A DNA stretch of 42,403 bases from a virus. Positions 33,222 to 40,932 of this stretch are shown here, piece by piece. The DNA lies in IMG/VR virus record IMGVR_UViG_3300024473_000091, positions 1 to 42,403 of that record. One strand, written 5' to 3'. Position 1 is the first letter of the stretch, and each line of letters starts with the position of its first letter. A model generated the notes under the pieces. That model had not been told where the DNA came from. It saw only the letters and a list, made by a program, of their open reading frames with translations, and did not search any database. Made by a program: the position numbers and the translations under genes.

Positions 33222-34505
33222 TCATTCCTTTTTGCCAAAAATTTCACGGAAAACAGGGTACACATCCTCAATAGCAGTGATTCGTTTTGCCATCAATTTT
33301 GTATACGCTTCTGAAAGTGTTTCGTAAAGAGTCCAAAGCCCTGAATTGCCGTCTCGGATGCCAAAAAATGTATATAATCCGTCTGCATTTCTTCTGCCTA
33401 CTTCAATGTAGATCATAAATTGCACCACTGGCAAGATTTGTTCTTCAACGATCTTTCTGCATAAATCGTTATCGGATGAAAAATTATCGCCGTCACTGGC
33501 AGAAGCTACATAGATGTTATACTCATGCACTGGAAAACGGGCACGCTGAATTTCCACAATTTTGCGCAGACCTGATGATACAACCGTACCACCATTTTTT
33601 TGATCGTAAAAGAATGTGCGCTCATCTACTTCTTCCGCTTCATCAGTGTGGCGGACAAACACGATCTCAACATGCTCATATTGCCTTGATATGAACAAAT
33701 GTATCAATAAGAAAAACCGTTTTGACATATCTTTGTATTCTTCGGTCATGCTGCCGCTGACATCAAGCATACAGAAAATAACAGCTTTTGATATCGGTAC
33801 CGGCTTTTCTTCGTATCGGCGGTACCGCAAATCCACGGGGTCAAGCCAAGGTATTGCTTTCATCCGTTGTTTAAGCCGGATAAGCTGTCCTTCGAGGATA
33901 TCATCAGGATACATCTGCAATTGCTCAGCCAGCAAATCCACATCCTTTTGCGTAGGCCGATTTAAGCCGATTCTACGGGCTTTGGCATGCTTGAGGGATC
34001 GTATAACGTCTAGGGCGCTTGGCGAGCCTGTAGTCATCAGCCCATCGCGCTCTATGGCTGTTACCCGCGTATCCGCACTTTCCTTTTTCAGCAGATTAGG
34101 CAGTTCCAAGCCCTCAAACACAAGGGCTAGATACTCATCTTGCGTCAGCAAGAACCTAAAGCCGTCCTCGCCATCTTCACCTTGACCAGCACCACCGCCA
34201 GAACTTTGCTGCTCTTGATCTTTGGGGATGAGGTCGCCAACGACATATTCCTTGTTGCCGCCAAGCACGATATGCCGTATCCCACCGTCAAAGGTGCGGT
34301 GAAACATAGGTTCATCTAGCAATCCGGTTTTTACGGCGACTTCAGCAGCATCCTTATCTTTAATACTGCGTCGGGCCACGGCGTCCTTTACTGCGGCTTT
34401 CAACGCTTCCTTAGAACGCATTAAGACGCGCTGGCGATTGCCAACGGATTTACCCGAAACGGTCTTGCGACGATCAATAATGACTGAAGAGGGGTAGTGA
34501 CTCAA
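33222..34505 (-). CDS. yeaH: YeaH / DUF444 vWA-domain protein, starting inside an IS scar
   Basis: 427 residues. After a basic N-terminal part (IIDRRKTVSGKSVGNRQR, about 9-26) and a Gly/Gln-rich linker (about 98-115) comes a vWA domain with a MIDAS motif CMLDVSGSM (DVSGS at 248-252) and SASDGDNF later. In E. coli YeaH is a partner of the YeaG/PrkA kinase. The start is TTG 34505, preceded by GGAG 8 nt upstream; both lie in a 39-bp sequence identical to the right end of the tnpB element. No ATG, GTG or TTG lies between that TTG and the conserved IIDRR, so the native start has probably been replaced. Confidence 0.9.
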   Translation of the reverse strand: MSHYPSSVIIDRRKTVSGKSVGNRQRVLMRSKEALKAAVKDAVARRSIKDKDAAEVAVKTGLLDEPMFHRTFDGGIRHIVLGGNKEYVVGDLIPKDQEQQSSGGGAGQGEDGEDGFRFLLTQDEYLALVFEGLELPNLLKKESADTRVTAIERDGLMTTGSPSALDVIRSLKHAKARRIGLNRPTQKDVDLLAEQLQMYPDDILEGQLIRLKQRMKAIPWLDPVDLRYRRYEEKPVPISKAVIFCMLDVSGSMTEEYKDMSKRFFLLIHLFISRQYEHVEIVFVRHTDEAEEVDERTFFYDQKNGGTVVSSGLRKIVEIQRARFPVHEYNIYVASASDGDNFSSDNDLCRKIVEEQILPVVQFMIYIEVGRRNADGLYTFFGIRDGNSGLWTLYETLSEAYTKLMAKRITAIEDVYPVFREIFGKKE

Positions 34506-34531
34506 TTTGAAATCTCCAAACTGATATTTTC
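34493..34531 (-). repeat. 39-bp solo right end of the tnpB insertion sequence, covering the yeaH start
   Basis: These bases are identical to 41936-41974 and differ at one position from the left copy at 430-468. They begin right after the prkA stop codon and run into yeaH codon 4. No tnpB body accompanies them. The stem TCAGTTTG / CAAATTGA and the terminal GTCACTACC are both present, so this looks like a scar of a lost IS. Confidence 0.8.
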
Positions 34532-34532
34532 C

Positions 34533-36470
34533 TTATTGACTATGCCGTGATCGCGCAAACCATTCAACCACACGGCGGACTTGCTTTTCTGTATAGCCCT
34601 TTTCCATCATGCGTGCAAGGAAATTTTGATGCTTTTCCGCAGTATCATTATCTTGCTTGGCACCAAAGGAAATGACGGGCAAAAGGTCTTCCATGTTGCC
34701 AAACATGCGCGCCTCAATCACTTCTTTGATTTTTTCGTATGCACGCCAATCTGGATTATTGCCCTCATGGGTTGCTCGGTAACGCAAACAAAACCGTACG
34801 ACTTCGCTACGGAAATCCTTGGGATTACCAATTCCCGCTGACTTTTCCAACTTAGTCAACTCTTCGTTCAGGGCTTCGCGGTTAAGCATCGTGCCTGTAT
34901 CTGGATCACGGAAATCCGCGTTTTCCATCCACGCATCCGCATGCTGCACGTAGCGATCAAACAGATTTTGCCCAAAAGTCGCGTAAGATTCCACGTAACA
35001 AGTTTGGATATCCTTCTCAATATCCTTGGCATACCGCGCTTCAAGTTCCTCACTGATAATGCTCATCAGTTTATCCTCTTGCTCTTGAGGGTACTGAGCA
35101 CGCTCTACAGCTTGGCGCAGCACAAGAAACAAATGCACAGGATCAGCGGCAATCTCAGCGGCATCATAGTTAAACGCTGAAGCCAAAACTGTCATTGCAA
35201 ATCGCGTACTAATCCCGCTTGTGCCTTCATCTTCCGTCGCAGCCTCTTTATATTCTTTGAGCGATTTAGCGCGAGGTTCTGTCTCTCGCACGTCCTGGCC
35301 ATCGTAGACACACATTTTTGCATAGGGAGTGCTGTTTGGGTGGTCTTCAAGGCGGCTCAATACGGCAAATCGAGCCAGAAGATTCAAAGTGTGTGGCGCA
35401 AGAGGCGCTTTGAAAAGAGACGATTCACGCAACATCTTTGCGTAAATCTTTGCTTCTTCACTCACGCGAAGAGTGTAGGGGATTTTTATTACGCCCATGC
35501 GATCTATAAACGCTTCGTTTTTCTTGTTTGCAGTGAATGCCGAATGCTCACTGAAGTTACAGTGACTCAAGAGCATACCTGACCACGGCAACTGCCCAAT
35601 AGGCTCAGAAGCTGCATAGTGATTTTCTTGAGTCGCCGCCAACAACGGATTAAGTACGGCAGTTTGAGCCTTAAAAACCTCCACCAATTCCACGCAGCCT
35701 TGATTTCCACGATTCAATCCACCGCTGTATGAATATGAATCTGGATCATTTTGAGAAAAATTCTCAAGCTGGCGAATGTCGCATTTACCGATCAAGCCTG
35801 TAACATCACTGGTATTGGCATCTCCAGGCTCAGTACGAGAAATAGCAATCTGCCGTAGACGTGACGGCCACATTTTGCGAACAGTGAATTTCGTGATGTC
35901 GCCACCAAATTCACTCAAGCGTTTAAGTGCCCACGGCGAAAGAATATGTGATTTGATGGCTGAAAGGGGAATGCTGTATTCTTCTTGCAGCGCAGAGGCA
36001 TCCGTTTCAGCATCAAATAGCCCAAGCGGCGATTCAAACACAGGGGAAGGTGCGCCATTGGCTACGAGAACGTAAATGGGATAGACTTCCACCAAAGCCT
36101 TTAACCGCTCTGCTAGAGTACTTTTTGCTGATCCAACAGGGCCAAGTAAATGTAAAATCTTGCGGGCCTCACCCGTCCCTTGTGCAGCACTGCGAATAAA
36201 GCCCACCACACGGTCCAAGGCATCCTCAATACCATAAAAATCCTCAAACGGCGCATAAGTGCGGATCACACGATTACTGAAAATGCGGGCAAGTTGTGGG
36301 GTTTTACTCGTATCAGTGACAATAGGTTCACCAATTGCGGCTAATAGGCGTTCTGCAGCCGATGCATACGCCATCTTATCATCTTTGCAGAGATTAAGAT
36401 ACTCCTCCAAAGAGTAGTCAATTTCTTGTTTTGATGCGCTCTGTTGCGATTTTGAGGCTAGAAACGACAT
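34533..36470 (-). CDS. prkA: PrkA-family serine protein kinase (YeaG-like)
   Basis: 645 residues, the same length class as E. coli YeaG. An AAA-type domain holds Walker A LLGPVGSAKSTLAERLK (about 108-124) and RMGVIKIPYTLRV nearer the C-terminal kinase-like part; LSHCNFSEHSAFTANKKNEA is typical of the family. PrkA proteins are ATPase/kinases linked to starvation survival, and some may be AAA+ proteases rather than kinases. GGAG lies 7 nt before ATG 36470, downstream of a strong promoter. First gene of the prkA-yeaH-spoVR operon. Confidence 0.93.
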   Translation of the reverse strand: MSFLASKSQQSASKQEIDYSLEEYLNLCKDDKMAYASAAERLLAAIGEPIVTDTSKTPQLARIFSNRVIRTYAPFEDFYGIEDALDRVVGFIRSAAQGTGEARKILHLLGPVGSAKSTLAERLKALVEVYPIYVLVANGAPSPVFESPLGLFDAETDASALQEEYSIPLSAIKSHILSPWALKRLSEFGGDITKFTVRKMWPSRLRQIAISRTEPGDANTSDVTGLIGKCDIRQLENFSQNDPDSYSYSGGLNRGNQGCVELVEVFKAQTAVLNPLLAATQENHYAASEPIGQLPWSGMLLSHCNFSEHSAFTANKKNEAFIDRMGVIKIPYTLRVSEEAKIYAKMLRESSLFKAPLAPHTLNLLARFAVLSRLEDHPNSTPYAKMCVYDGQDVRETEPRAKSLKEYKEAATEDEGTSGISTRFAMTVLASAFNYDAAEIAADPVHLFLVLRQAVERAQYPQEQEDKLMSIISEELEARYAKDIEKDIQTCYVESYATFGQNLFDRYVQHADAWMENADFRDPDTGTMLNREALNEELTKLEKSAGIGNPKDFRSEVVRFCLRYRATHEGNNPDWRAYEKIKEVIEARMFGNMEDLLPVISFGAKQDNDTAEKHQNFLARMMEKGYTEKQVRRVVEWFARSRHSQ

Positions 36471-36496
36471 TTAATTTCTCCGTTGAGGGAATTTAG

Positions 36497-36525
36497 AGTG
36501 TAAACCTTATTAGTAGAAAAGTCAA
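36497..36525 (-). promoter_or_regulatory. Near-consensus sigma70 promoter for the prkA-spoVR operon
   Basis: TTGACT (36525-36520) and TACACT (36502-36497) on the minus strand with exactly 17 bp between. Transcription would start near 36490, leaving a 20-nt leader with the prkA ribosome-binding site. It looks like vegetative or early phage transcription rather than a stress-only promoter. Confidence 0.75.
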
Positions 36526-36529
36526 GGGA

Positions 36530-36853
36530 TTAAGCGTTTCCTGCCACGGACATTTGCGCCACTTTGAGCGCAGCGCCGTAGCAATAGTGAAGAATGGCAA
36601 ACGAATACGCTTTTTCAGCAGAATCAAAGATAAACGGTGCTTGCGTGAGTGGATCATTACCTTGTGCAACCCCGCATATAAAGCCTTGGTCATGAGGCAA
36701 TATCACCAACATAATTTTTGCTTCTGGCGGCTTTGGACCTATCTTTCCCAAGACTTCTTCAGGGACGTGTCCTGGCGAGATCATCAATTCTGCAAATTCA
36801 ACCGCAGCCTCAAGTTCTTCAGCCGTGAAAACTTTACGTTTTGCCATGTGCAT
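36530..36853 (-). CDS. Hypothetical protein (107 aa)
   Basis: Soluble; an N-terminal basic patch (MAKRKVFTAEELEAAVEFAEL) followed by a hydrophobic-core pattern (IMLVILPHDQGFICGVAQG). The start is taken at ATG 36853, coupled to the upstream stop (TGATG); ATG 36847 is equally possible. Last gene of the small-gene chain before the prkA promoter. No family recognised. Confidence 0.55.
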   Translation of the reverse strand: MHMAKRKVFTAEELEAAVEFAELMISPGHVPEEVLGKIGPKPPEAKIMLVILPHDQGFICGVAQGNDPLTQAPFIFDSAEKAYSFAILHYCYGAALKVAQMSVAGNA

Positions 36854-37056
36854 CACCCGTGCTCTGCCATATAAGGCGATTCGTAAGACGGCAAAATTGG
36901 TTGTTGTTTACCTGTGACCGTGAGGCAACTTTGCGCAGGATAATGCCACATTTTTGCAAAGGTGTGACAGGCCGCATGGCTGTAAAACCACATTGGCAGG
37001 GCGACTCCTGGTTGGTTGTGGAGAAGATAAAACAGAAGATAGAAAGTTTTGGTCAT
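36853..37056 (-). CDS. Small hypothetical protein (67 aa)
   Basis: ATG 37056 overlaps the upstream stop (ATGA), AGGA lies 7 nt upstream, and the TGA overlaps the next start. A hydrophobic N-terminus (FYLLFYLLHN) and several His/Cys residues (SHAACHTF) are visible. No family recognised. Confidence 0.5.
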   Translation of the reverse strand: MTKTFYLLFYLLHNQPGVALPMWFYSHAACHTFAKMWHYPAQSCLTVTGKQQPILPSYESPYMAEHG

Positions 37057-37253
37057 GGTAAGTTCCTAATTGTCTCGCACGTCGCTAAAACGACTGAAAG
37101 ATAAATAGAAATACCAATAGCAACTCCTAGAAGTCCTAATACTTTATAGCCTAGAAAAACTACAAATCCAAACGAGGCTGAAATAAAAAATAGAAAGAGT
37201 ATTATAACCAAAGACTTTATAAACGCCTTAAGCCACGGAACTATATATTTCAT
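37053..37253 (-). CDS. Small membrane protein (66 aa, two TM segments)
   Basis: ATG 37253 has AGGAG about 7 nt upstream. Two long hydrophobic segments (about 11-31 and 34-58, LVIILFLFFISASFGFVVF) span almost the whole protein. Position among other tiny membrane proteins hints at a role in host-membrane modification such as superinfection exclusion; this is a guess. Confidence 0.55.
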   Translation of the reverse strand: MKYIVPWLKAFIKSLVIILFLFFISASFGFVVFLGYKVLGLLGVAIGISIYLSVVLATCETIRNLP

Positions 37254-37297
37254 CACATTGCTCCTGAATAAAAATACTTATGGGCACACTCTTTCAT
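37253..37297 (-). CDS. Possible 14-codon coupled microprotein
   Basis: An ATG overlapping the upstream stop (ATGA) opens a frame of 14 codons (MKECAHKYFYSGAM) that ends in TGATG on the next gene's start codon. It fits the coupling rhythm of the neighbours exactly, but may simply carry ribosomes to the next gene. Confidence 0.35.
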   Translation of the reverse strand: MKECAHKYFYSGAM

Positions 37298-37506
37298 TGA
37301 GGCACTCTTAGGTAGTGTTTTTCAATTGCGCGCAGGCGAATTTCCGTTTCAAGCATGAAGATCGGGACGCCTTCAAGGCCGTTCTCTTTTTGAAACTTTT
37401 CAATTGCTGCAAAGGCTTTATGCGTCCGAATGCAATGGTCTATGAACCCAGAAGTCTCGAAGGTCAATATCAATGCAAAAATTATCCAGCCAAAAATGTG
37501 TAGCAT
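37294..37506 (-). CDS. Small single-TM protein (70 aa)
   Basis: ATG 37506 with AAGGG 6 nt upstream; a further upstream in-frame ATG (37560) would overlap the preceding gene too far. One TM at about 4-20 (FGWIIFALILTFETSGF) followed by a charged helix with a few Glu/Arg pairs. Overlaps the preceding gene by 25 nt. No family recognised. Confidence 0.5.
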   Translation of the reverse strand: MLHIFGWIIFALILTFETSGFIDHCIRTHKAFAAIEKFQKENGLEGVPIFMLETEIRLRAIEKHYLRVPQ

Positions 37507-37916
37507 TTCGCGCCCTTTCGTTTGGCATGGGTAACTCGGAGAACCGTTAAGAACGCACACGCAGTTGCCAGCAGCGCAAGCGATCCAGGTTCAGGAACAG
37601 GCGTTGACGGCGGCTCGGCTGGTGGTTGATAAGGCGGGAGGGGTTGATAAGGCGGGAGGGGTTGATAAGGCAATGGTGGTATATAGGGTGTTGGGGCATA
37701 GCCGAATGAGGGAGTCGGTTGCGCTGCAGATGAGGTGACAATACGGCTTGGTACAGGCCGATCACGCGGGGCAAGCGGCAGCGACGAATACCCAATCAGC
37801 GGCGCGGCCATGCAGGCTCCGGCGACGGCGACAATGTGGGGCAACCGGGCATAGACCTTGGCGCTCATCCAGGCCGGTCGCGGCAGCCATTTGCAAAGGG
37901 TTTGCGACCAGATCAT
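37482..37916 (-). CDS. Proline-rich membrane protein with PEP-CTERM-like end (spanin-like layout)
   Basis: 144 residues from ATG 37916, coupled (ATGA) to the upstream gene. A hydrophobic stretch with a cysteine (VAVAGACMAAP, about 30-40) may be a signal or TM segment; a proline/tyrosine linker has a sixfold-residue repeat (PPYQPL); near the C-terminus VPEPGSLALLATACAFLTVLR followed by basic residues matches the PEP-CTERM sorting signal pattern. The two membrane parts with a proline-rich middle would also suit a unimolecular spanin. Confidence 0.5.
   Translation of the reverse strand: MIWSQTLCKWLPRPAWMSAKVYARLPHIVAVAGACMAAPLIGYSSLPLAPRDRPVPSRIVTSSAAQPTPSFGYAPTPYIPPLPYQPLPPYQPLPPYQPPAEPPSTPVPEPGSLALLATACAFLTVLRVTHAKRKGAKCYTFLAG
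37625..37671 (-). repeat. 18-bp tandem repeat coding for PPYQPL
   Basis: The unit is present twice in full and once in part, within the proline-rich linker of the gene at 37482-37916. It adds six residues per copy, so linker length can change by slippage without shifting the frame. Confidence 0.8.
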
Positions 37917-38107
37917 CGCACGGCATCCATTACACCGGTATAACCCACCAGAACAATCGCCAAGACCAGCATCAACTCGGCCTTGTGCCGCCAGACCGCG
38001 CACGGCAGTAAGATCGCCAGCGCGACGAAAGCAAGCATCACGACGCCGAATGTCTCTTCCCATGTCATCGGACGGTCTGGGTAGTCGTATTCGGGGTGGC
38101 GGGCCAT
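37913..38107 (-). CDS. Small membrane protein (64 aa, two TM segments)
   Basis: ATG 38107 with GGAG 8 nt upstream, coupled (TAATG) to the preceding small gene; earlier in-frame ATGs exist but lie inside that gene. An acidic N-terminus (HPEYDYPDRPMTWEET) precedes hydrophobic segments at about 22-38 and 44-60. No family recognised. Confidence 0.55.
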   Translation of the reverse strand: MARHPEYDYPDRPMTWEETFGVVMLAFVALAILLPCAVWRHKAELMLVLAIVLVGYTGVMDAVR

Positions 38108-38244
38108 TACATAAACTCCACTGGTTTTGTTTTCCATTTGCCGTTTTTCCAATAGTCATTTGACGAAACGCTAAAAAATGGCCGATCTCTGGTAATTTGA
38201 AAGTGTATCCAAAATACACGGAGGTTGACTATGCAATTACTCAT
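38107..38244 (-). CDS. Small hypothetical protein (45 aa)
   Basis: ATG 38244 overlaps the previous gene by 8 nt and TAATG couples it to the next. The product (begins MSNCIVNLRVFWIHF) is aromatic and basic with a Lys/Trp-rich end (DYWKNGKWKTKP). Real coding is supported by the overlaps. No family recognised. Confidence 0.45.
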   Translation of the reverse strand: MSNCIVNLRVFWIHFQITRDRPFFSVSSNDYWKNGKWKTKPVEFM

Positions 38245-38680
38245 GGTTTTTTAATCCGAGATTGACAGTCTGATCGCTGATTGCGTTCATTGCAAAACGA
38301 GCACCCGAAAGGTGCCAATCTAACTGCTCCCTTAACCGCGCATTCTCCGCCGCCAGCCGGGCCAGGGTGGGCTTGATCGCGGTGAGGGCGTCCATTGCCT
38401 CTGGCACGAAAAGGGCTAAGTCCTCGGACGGTAATGTCGTCGGCTTTTCTCCCGTGGTTCCGCTGAATGCAATCGCCCGCGCCATCGCCTCCACCATCTT
38501 ATCCTCGCTGACCTTCGCGGCGGCGAGGATTTCGGCGGTTACGAGGGTGCGGGCGGCGGTGAGCATGGCGGATGTGTCTTCGGGCGACTCGTCTACCTGC
38601 GCTGATGCTATCTCATCGCCGTACCAAAGCTCTAAAATCTTCACCGCCATCTCGCGATCGGCGTCTGATAACTGAGTCAT
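38237..38680 (-). CDS. Hypothetical protein with C-terminal coiled coil (147 aa)
   Basis: ATG 38680 has AGGAG 6 nt upstream; an alternative, ATG 38728, is coupled (TGATG) to the preceding gene and would add 16 residues. The N-terminus (MTQLSDADREMAVKILELW) looks like a natural start. The C-terminus (LARLAAENARLREQLDW) is a short coiled coil. Typical of many GC-rich phage/plasmid small proteins; function unknown. Confidence 0.6.
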   Translation of the reverse strand: MTQLSDADREMAVKILELWYGDEIASAQVDESPEDTSAMLTAARTLVTAEILAAAKVSEDKMVEAMARAIAFSGTTGEKPTTLPSEDLALFVPEAMDALTAIKPTLARLAAENARLREQLDWHLSGARFAMNAISDQTVNLGLKNHE

Positions 38681-38727
38681 TTTCATCTCCTGTCTGTGAC
38701 CTTCGTGCGAGAACTGCGCGTGGCTCA

Positions 38728-38907
38728 TCACTCCCCTCCCAGCCCAACCTGGGGCCTCGGCAGCGTCAGCAGGCACGCGCTCGGCGGCAGGTCGTGCAGT
38801 TTGGCCACGGCCACGCAGCGATCAAGGTGGAGGAACCGCCATGGCTCAGATACAGTGCGGCCATGGTACAGGACGGGCACCATGAGCAACCAAAATGACG
38901 CCGTCAT
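38728..38907 (-). CDS. Small hypothetical protein (59 aa)
   Basis: ATG 38907 overlaps the upstream stop (ATGA) and has GGAGG 7 nt before it; the frame ends in TGATG at the next possible start. Starts MTASFWLLMVPVLYHG. No family recognised. Confidence 0.5.
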   Translation of the reverse strand: MTASFWLLMVPVLYHGRTVSEPWRFLHLDRCVAVAKLHDLPPSACLLTLPRPQVGLGGE

Positions 38908-39071
38908 CGCTCAACCTCCCGATGCTCGCCGCACCATTCATCGTAATACATTTCTGGAAATATACTGTACCCACTGTCGAGTAAGGTCGGCGGAAACCTT
39001 TTGCAAACACCGTGACTCGGCCTGTTTTCTCGGTAAAACTTGCACGTCGCGCATGTGGGTTCAGGGGTCAT
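38904..39071 (-). CDS. Small cysteine-rich protein (55 aa), zinc-binding type
   Basis: Cys pattern CATCKFYR ... CKRFPP ... WCGEH in 55 residues resembles a small phage protein type with paired Cys and a terminal CGE/CGEH. ATGA overlap with both neighbours. Probable zinc or iron-sulfur binding; role unknown. Confidence 0.6.
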   Translation of the reverse strand: MTPEPTCATCKFYRENRPSHGVCKRFPPTLLDSGYSIFPEMYYDEWCGEHREVER

Positions 39072-39493
39072 GACCTCGCCTCCGGGTTGATGGCGGCGCG
39101 GGCTGTCCGCAACATGGCTTCGACGACGATAGGATTTCCGCCGACAGCCACCTGAAACCGATCATCGGTCAGGAAATAGCCAAGTGCATCCCGCAACCGC
39201 TCCCGCTCCGCAATCGCCGCATCCCGCTCGGCTACCAACACAAAATGCTTTTCCTGCAATTCGGTGTAGTCTCTTCGCCAATGCTGGCAGTCTGCCAGCG
39301 CACCATCGCGCTCGGCCACTACTGCGGCTAGACGCTCGGCTACGATGCGTTCGTGCTCGGCTGCGAGAAGATCAAGGTTTTGCCCTTTGAAAAAACCCAA
39401 TAGCGATTGAGTGGTGTCAATTTCGCTCGGTTCGTAGTCATACAGCGCCGCATACAGCCGCACAGCCGGGCTTTCGGGTGTGAGGTCGGTCAT
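39068..39493 (-). CDS. Hypothetical coiled-coil protein (141 aa)
   Basis: ATG 39493 overlaps the upstream stop (ATGA), with GGGAG 8 nt before it. The middle is a long Ala/Glu/Arg-rich coiled coil (ERIVAERLAAVVAERDGAL), with a folded-looking C-terminus. No family recognised. Confidence 0.55.
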   Translation of the reverse strand: MTDLTPESPAVRLYAALYDYEPSEIDTTQSLLGFFKGQNLDLLAAEHERIVAERLAAVVAERDGALADCQHWRRDYTELQEKHFVLVAERDAAIAERERLRDALGYFLTDDRFQVAVGGNPIVVEAMLRTARAAINPEARS

Positions 39494-39672
39494 TCCTCGT
39501 GCTCCCTGCGTAAGTTTCTGCCAGCAGCGCATTGCCGAACGTGGGTTTCGCTATCCTTCTCAACGACGCCCAATCCGTCGCAATCCGGGCAATCAAGCGG
39601 CTCGTCGAGCGGGTGACGACGAGGCAATGCGCCATCACCCCGGCATAGGCGGCATGTGCGTGGGTTCTTCAT
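39490..39672 (-). CDS. Small zinc-finger protein, DnaJ-like CxxCxG type (60 aa)
   Basis: CRLCRGDG and CPDCDGLG form a compact pair of CxxCxG motifs like the DnaJ central zinc finger. Coupled by ATGA on both sides. May bind protein or nucleic acid; function unknown. Confidence 0.6.
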   Translation of the reverse strand: MKNPRTCRLCRGDGALPRRHPLDEPLDCPDCDGLGVVEKDSETHVRQCAAGRNLRREHEE

Positions 39673-39953
39673 GGCGCGGCCCTCGCGGCTTCGGCTACGC
39701 GTGCCCAGTCTTCTTTGAATTGATCAGAGCCTTTTGTCCAACATATTTTGGGCTTATCCGCAAGGAACGCCTCATAAGCCGCCCTCCCCCGCTCCATGCG
39801 CGGGTCCGGTAGTTTCGCGCCACAACCAAGAGCCGCCCTAGCGAACAGTTTTACATTATAACACAAAGGCCCCTGCGTGGATTCGCAGGAACAGCGTCTG
39901 TCAACGCTTTTGCACAAATAATAAGCCATCGCGCGTTCTTCTTGCGTGCTCAT
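39669..39953 (-). CDS. Hypothetical protein (94 aa)
   Basis: Soluble, with several cysteines in the N-terminal half (LCKS, RCSCES, LCYN, GCGAK) and a helical C-terminus. ATG 39953; coupled by overlap to both neighbours. No family recognised. Confidence 0.55.
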   Translation of the reverse strand: MSTQEERAMAYYLCKSVDRRCSCESTQGPLCYNVKLFARAALGCGAKLPDPRMERGRAAYEAFLADKPKICWTKGSDQFKEDWARVAEAARAAP

Positions 39954-40357
39954 AGTTTATTCTCCTTAATCTGCGCGGAAACCCATGCGCGCATCCGACA
40001 CCACCGGGCTTGCGGGCTTTCGAGATTCCAGCACCCTTCGTCGTTCATAAACTCAATTTCCCGAACGAGTGCCGTAGATATTCCAAAACGGTCTGCGATA
40101 CGTTTGGGAACCTCCGGGTCAAGATCATCCATCCTGGTCCCGCGAGCGACACCGACACTCCCGATGGCGCAAACTTCGCCATCTTGAATAAGAGCATGCG
40201 CGATCAGTTTTTTGTCGTGCATCGCATCAAGAGCATCTTGCATCTCGCGCAAAAATGCCTGCCCTCGCTTACCTTGTATTGCACGCTCAACAGCGTTGCG
40301 CCATAGATTAAACAGGGACTCGTCGTCATAATTTTCATCGTATCCTGATCGGCTCAT
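39950..40357 (-). CDS. Hypothetical phage protein (135 aa)
   Basis: A soluble protein with EVCAIGSVGVARGTRMDDLDP in the middle and FGISTALVREIEFMNDE after it. This pattern is common among proteobacterial phage and mobile-element hypotheticals. Coupled to neighbours by overlap. Function unknown. Confidence 0.62.
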   Translation of the reverse strand: MSRSGYDENYDDESLFNLWRNAVERAIQGKRGQAFLREMQDALDAMHDKKLIAHALIQDGEVCAIGSVGVARGTRMDDLDPEVPKRIADRFGISTALVREIEFMNDEGCWNLESPQARWCRMRAWVSAQIKENKL

Positions 40358-40932
40358 GGTTTAATCTCCGTGATTTTGACTTTGACGACGCGCCAGCCAG
40401 AGGCTACTGACCCCCAAGCGTTTTCCTCACTATCCTTCGCGAGAAATGTGTTACTCCCGTCAATAATCCCCCACCCGACATACTCAAACGGCGCTGGCTT
40501 CGGCGGGGGGCGGTTGATGATGTCGTTTAGGTTTTTCGCAACCTCAAACATTCGCCCATTTAGACGACGATCTATCGCCATCCATGTGCCATCCCGGAAT
40601 TTTATGCGCCCATAAACCACACCATCCCGTTCGCAGAAAGCCTCCGCCTCGCGACCGTCGCGGGTCATGTGTCCGTGCGGCCAGTCAAGGGTAAACTCTA
40701 GCGCGGGTTCATCTTGGAGCGCAGGCTCAGGAGGCATCAGGTCCAAATCAGTTTTTTGTCCAATACAATGAAAACCGTTTGTAGACCAAGTGCGTCTAAT
40801 GCCCCCAACCATTCCTCCAACAATTCCTCCAATCGGATACGCCTTCTCCAAATCGATTCGCTCAATCTTCACATCGTCTCCACCCCGCGTCTTATACGTC
40901 TTGCCGACTTCCCAGTCTGTAAATTCAGCCAT
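40354..40932 (-). CDS. Hypothetical protein (192 aa)
   Basis: ATG 40932 has AGGAG 7 nt upstream and overlaps the preceding stop (TGATG). It has a beta-rich N-terminus (WEVGKTYKTRGGDDVKIERID) with GGIVGGMVGG, and an acidic, aromatic C-terminus. No family recognised. Confidence 0.55.
   Translation of the reverse strand: MAEFTDWEVGKTYKTRGGDDVKIERIDLEKAYPIGGIVGGMVGGIRRTWSTNGFHCIGQKTDLDLMPPEPALQDEPALEFTLDWPHGHMTRDGREAEAFCERDGVVYGRIKFRDGTWMAIDRRLNGRMFEVAKNLNDIINRPPPKPAPFEYVGWGIIDGSNTFLAKDSEENAWGSVASGWRVVKVKITEIKP

Noticed and set aside
37625-37671. CRISPR-like or regulatory array
   Set aside because: The 18-bp units are contiguous, without spacers, and encode PPYQPL in a reading frame.
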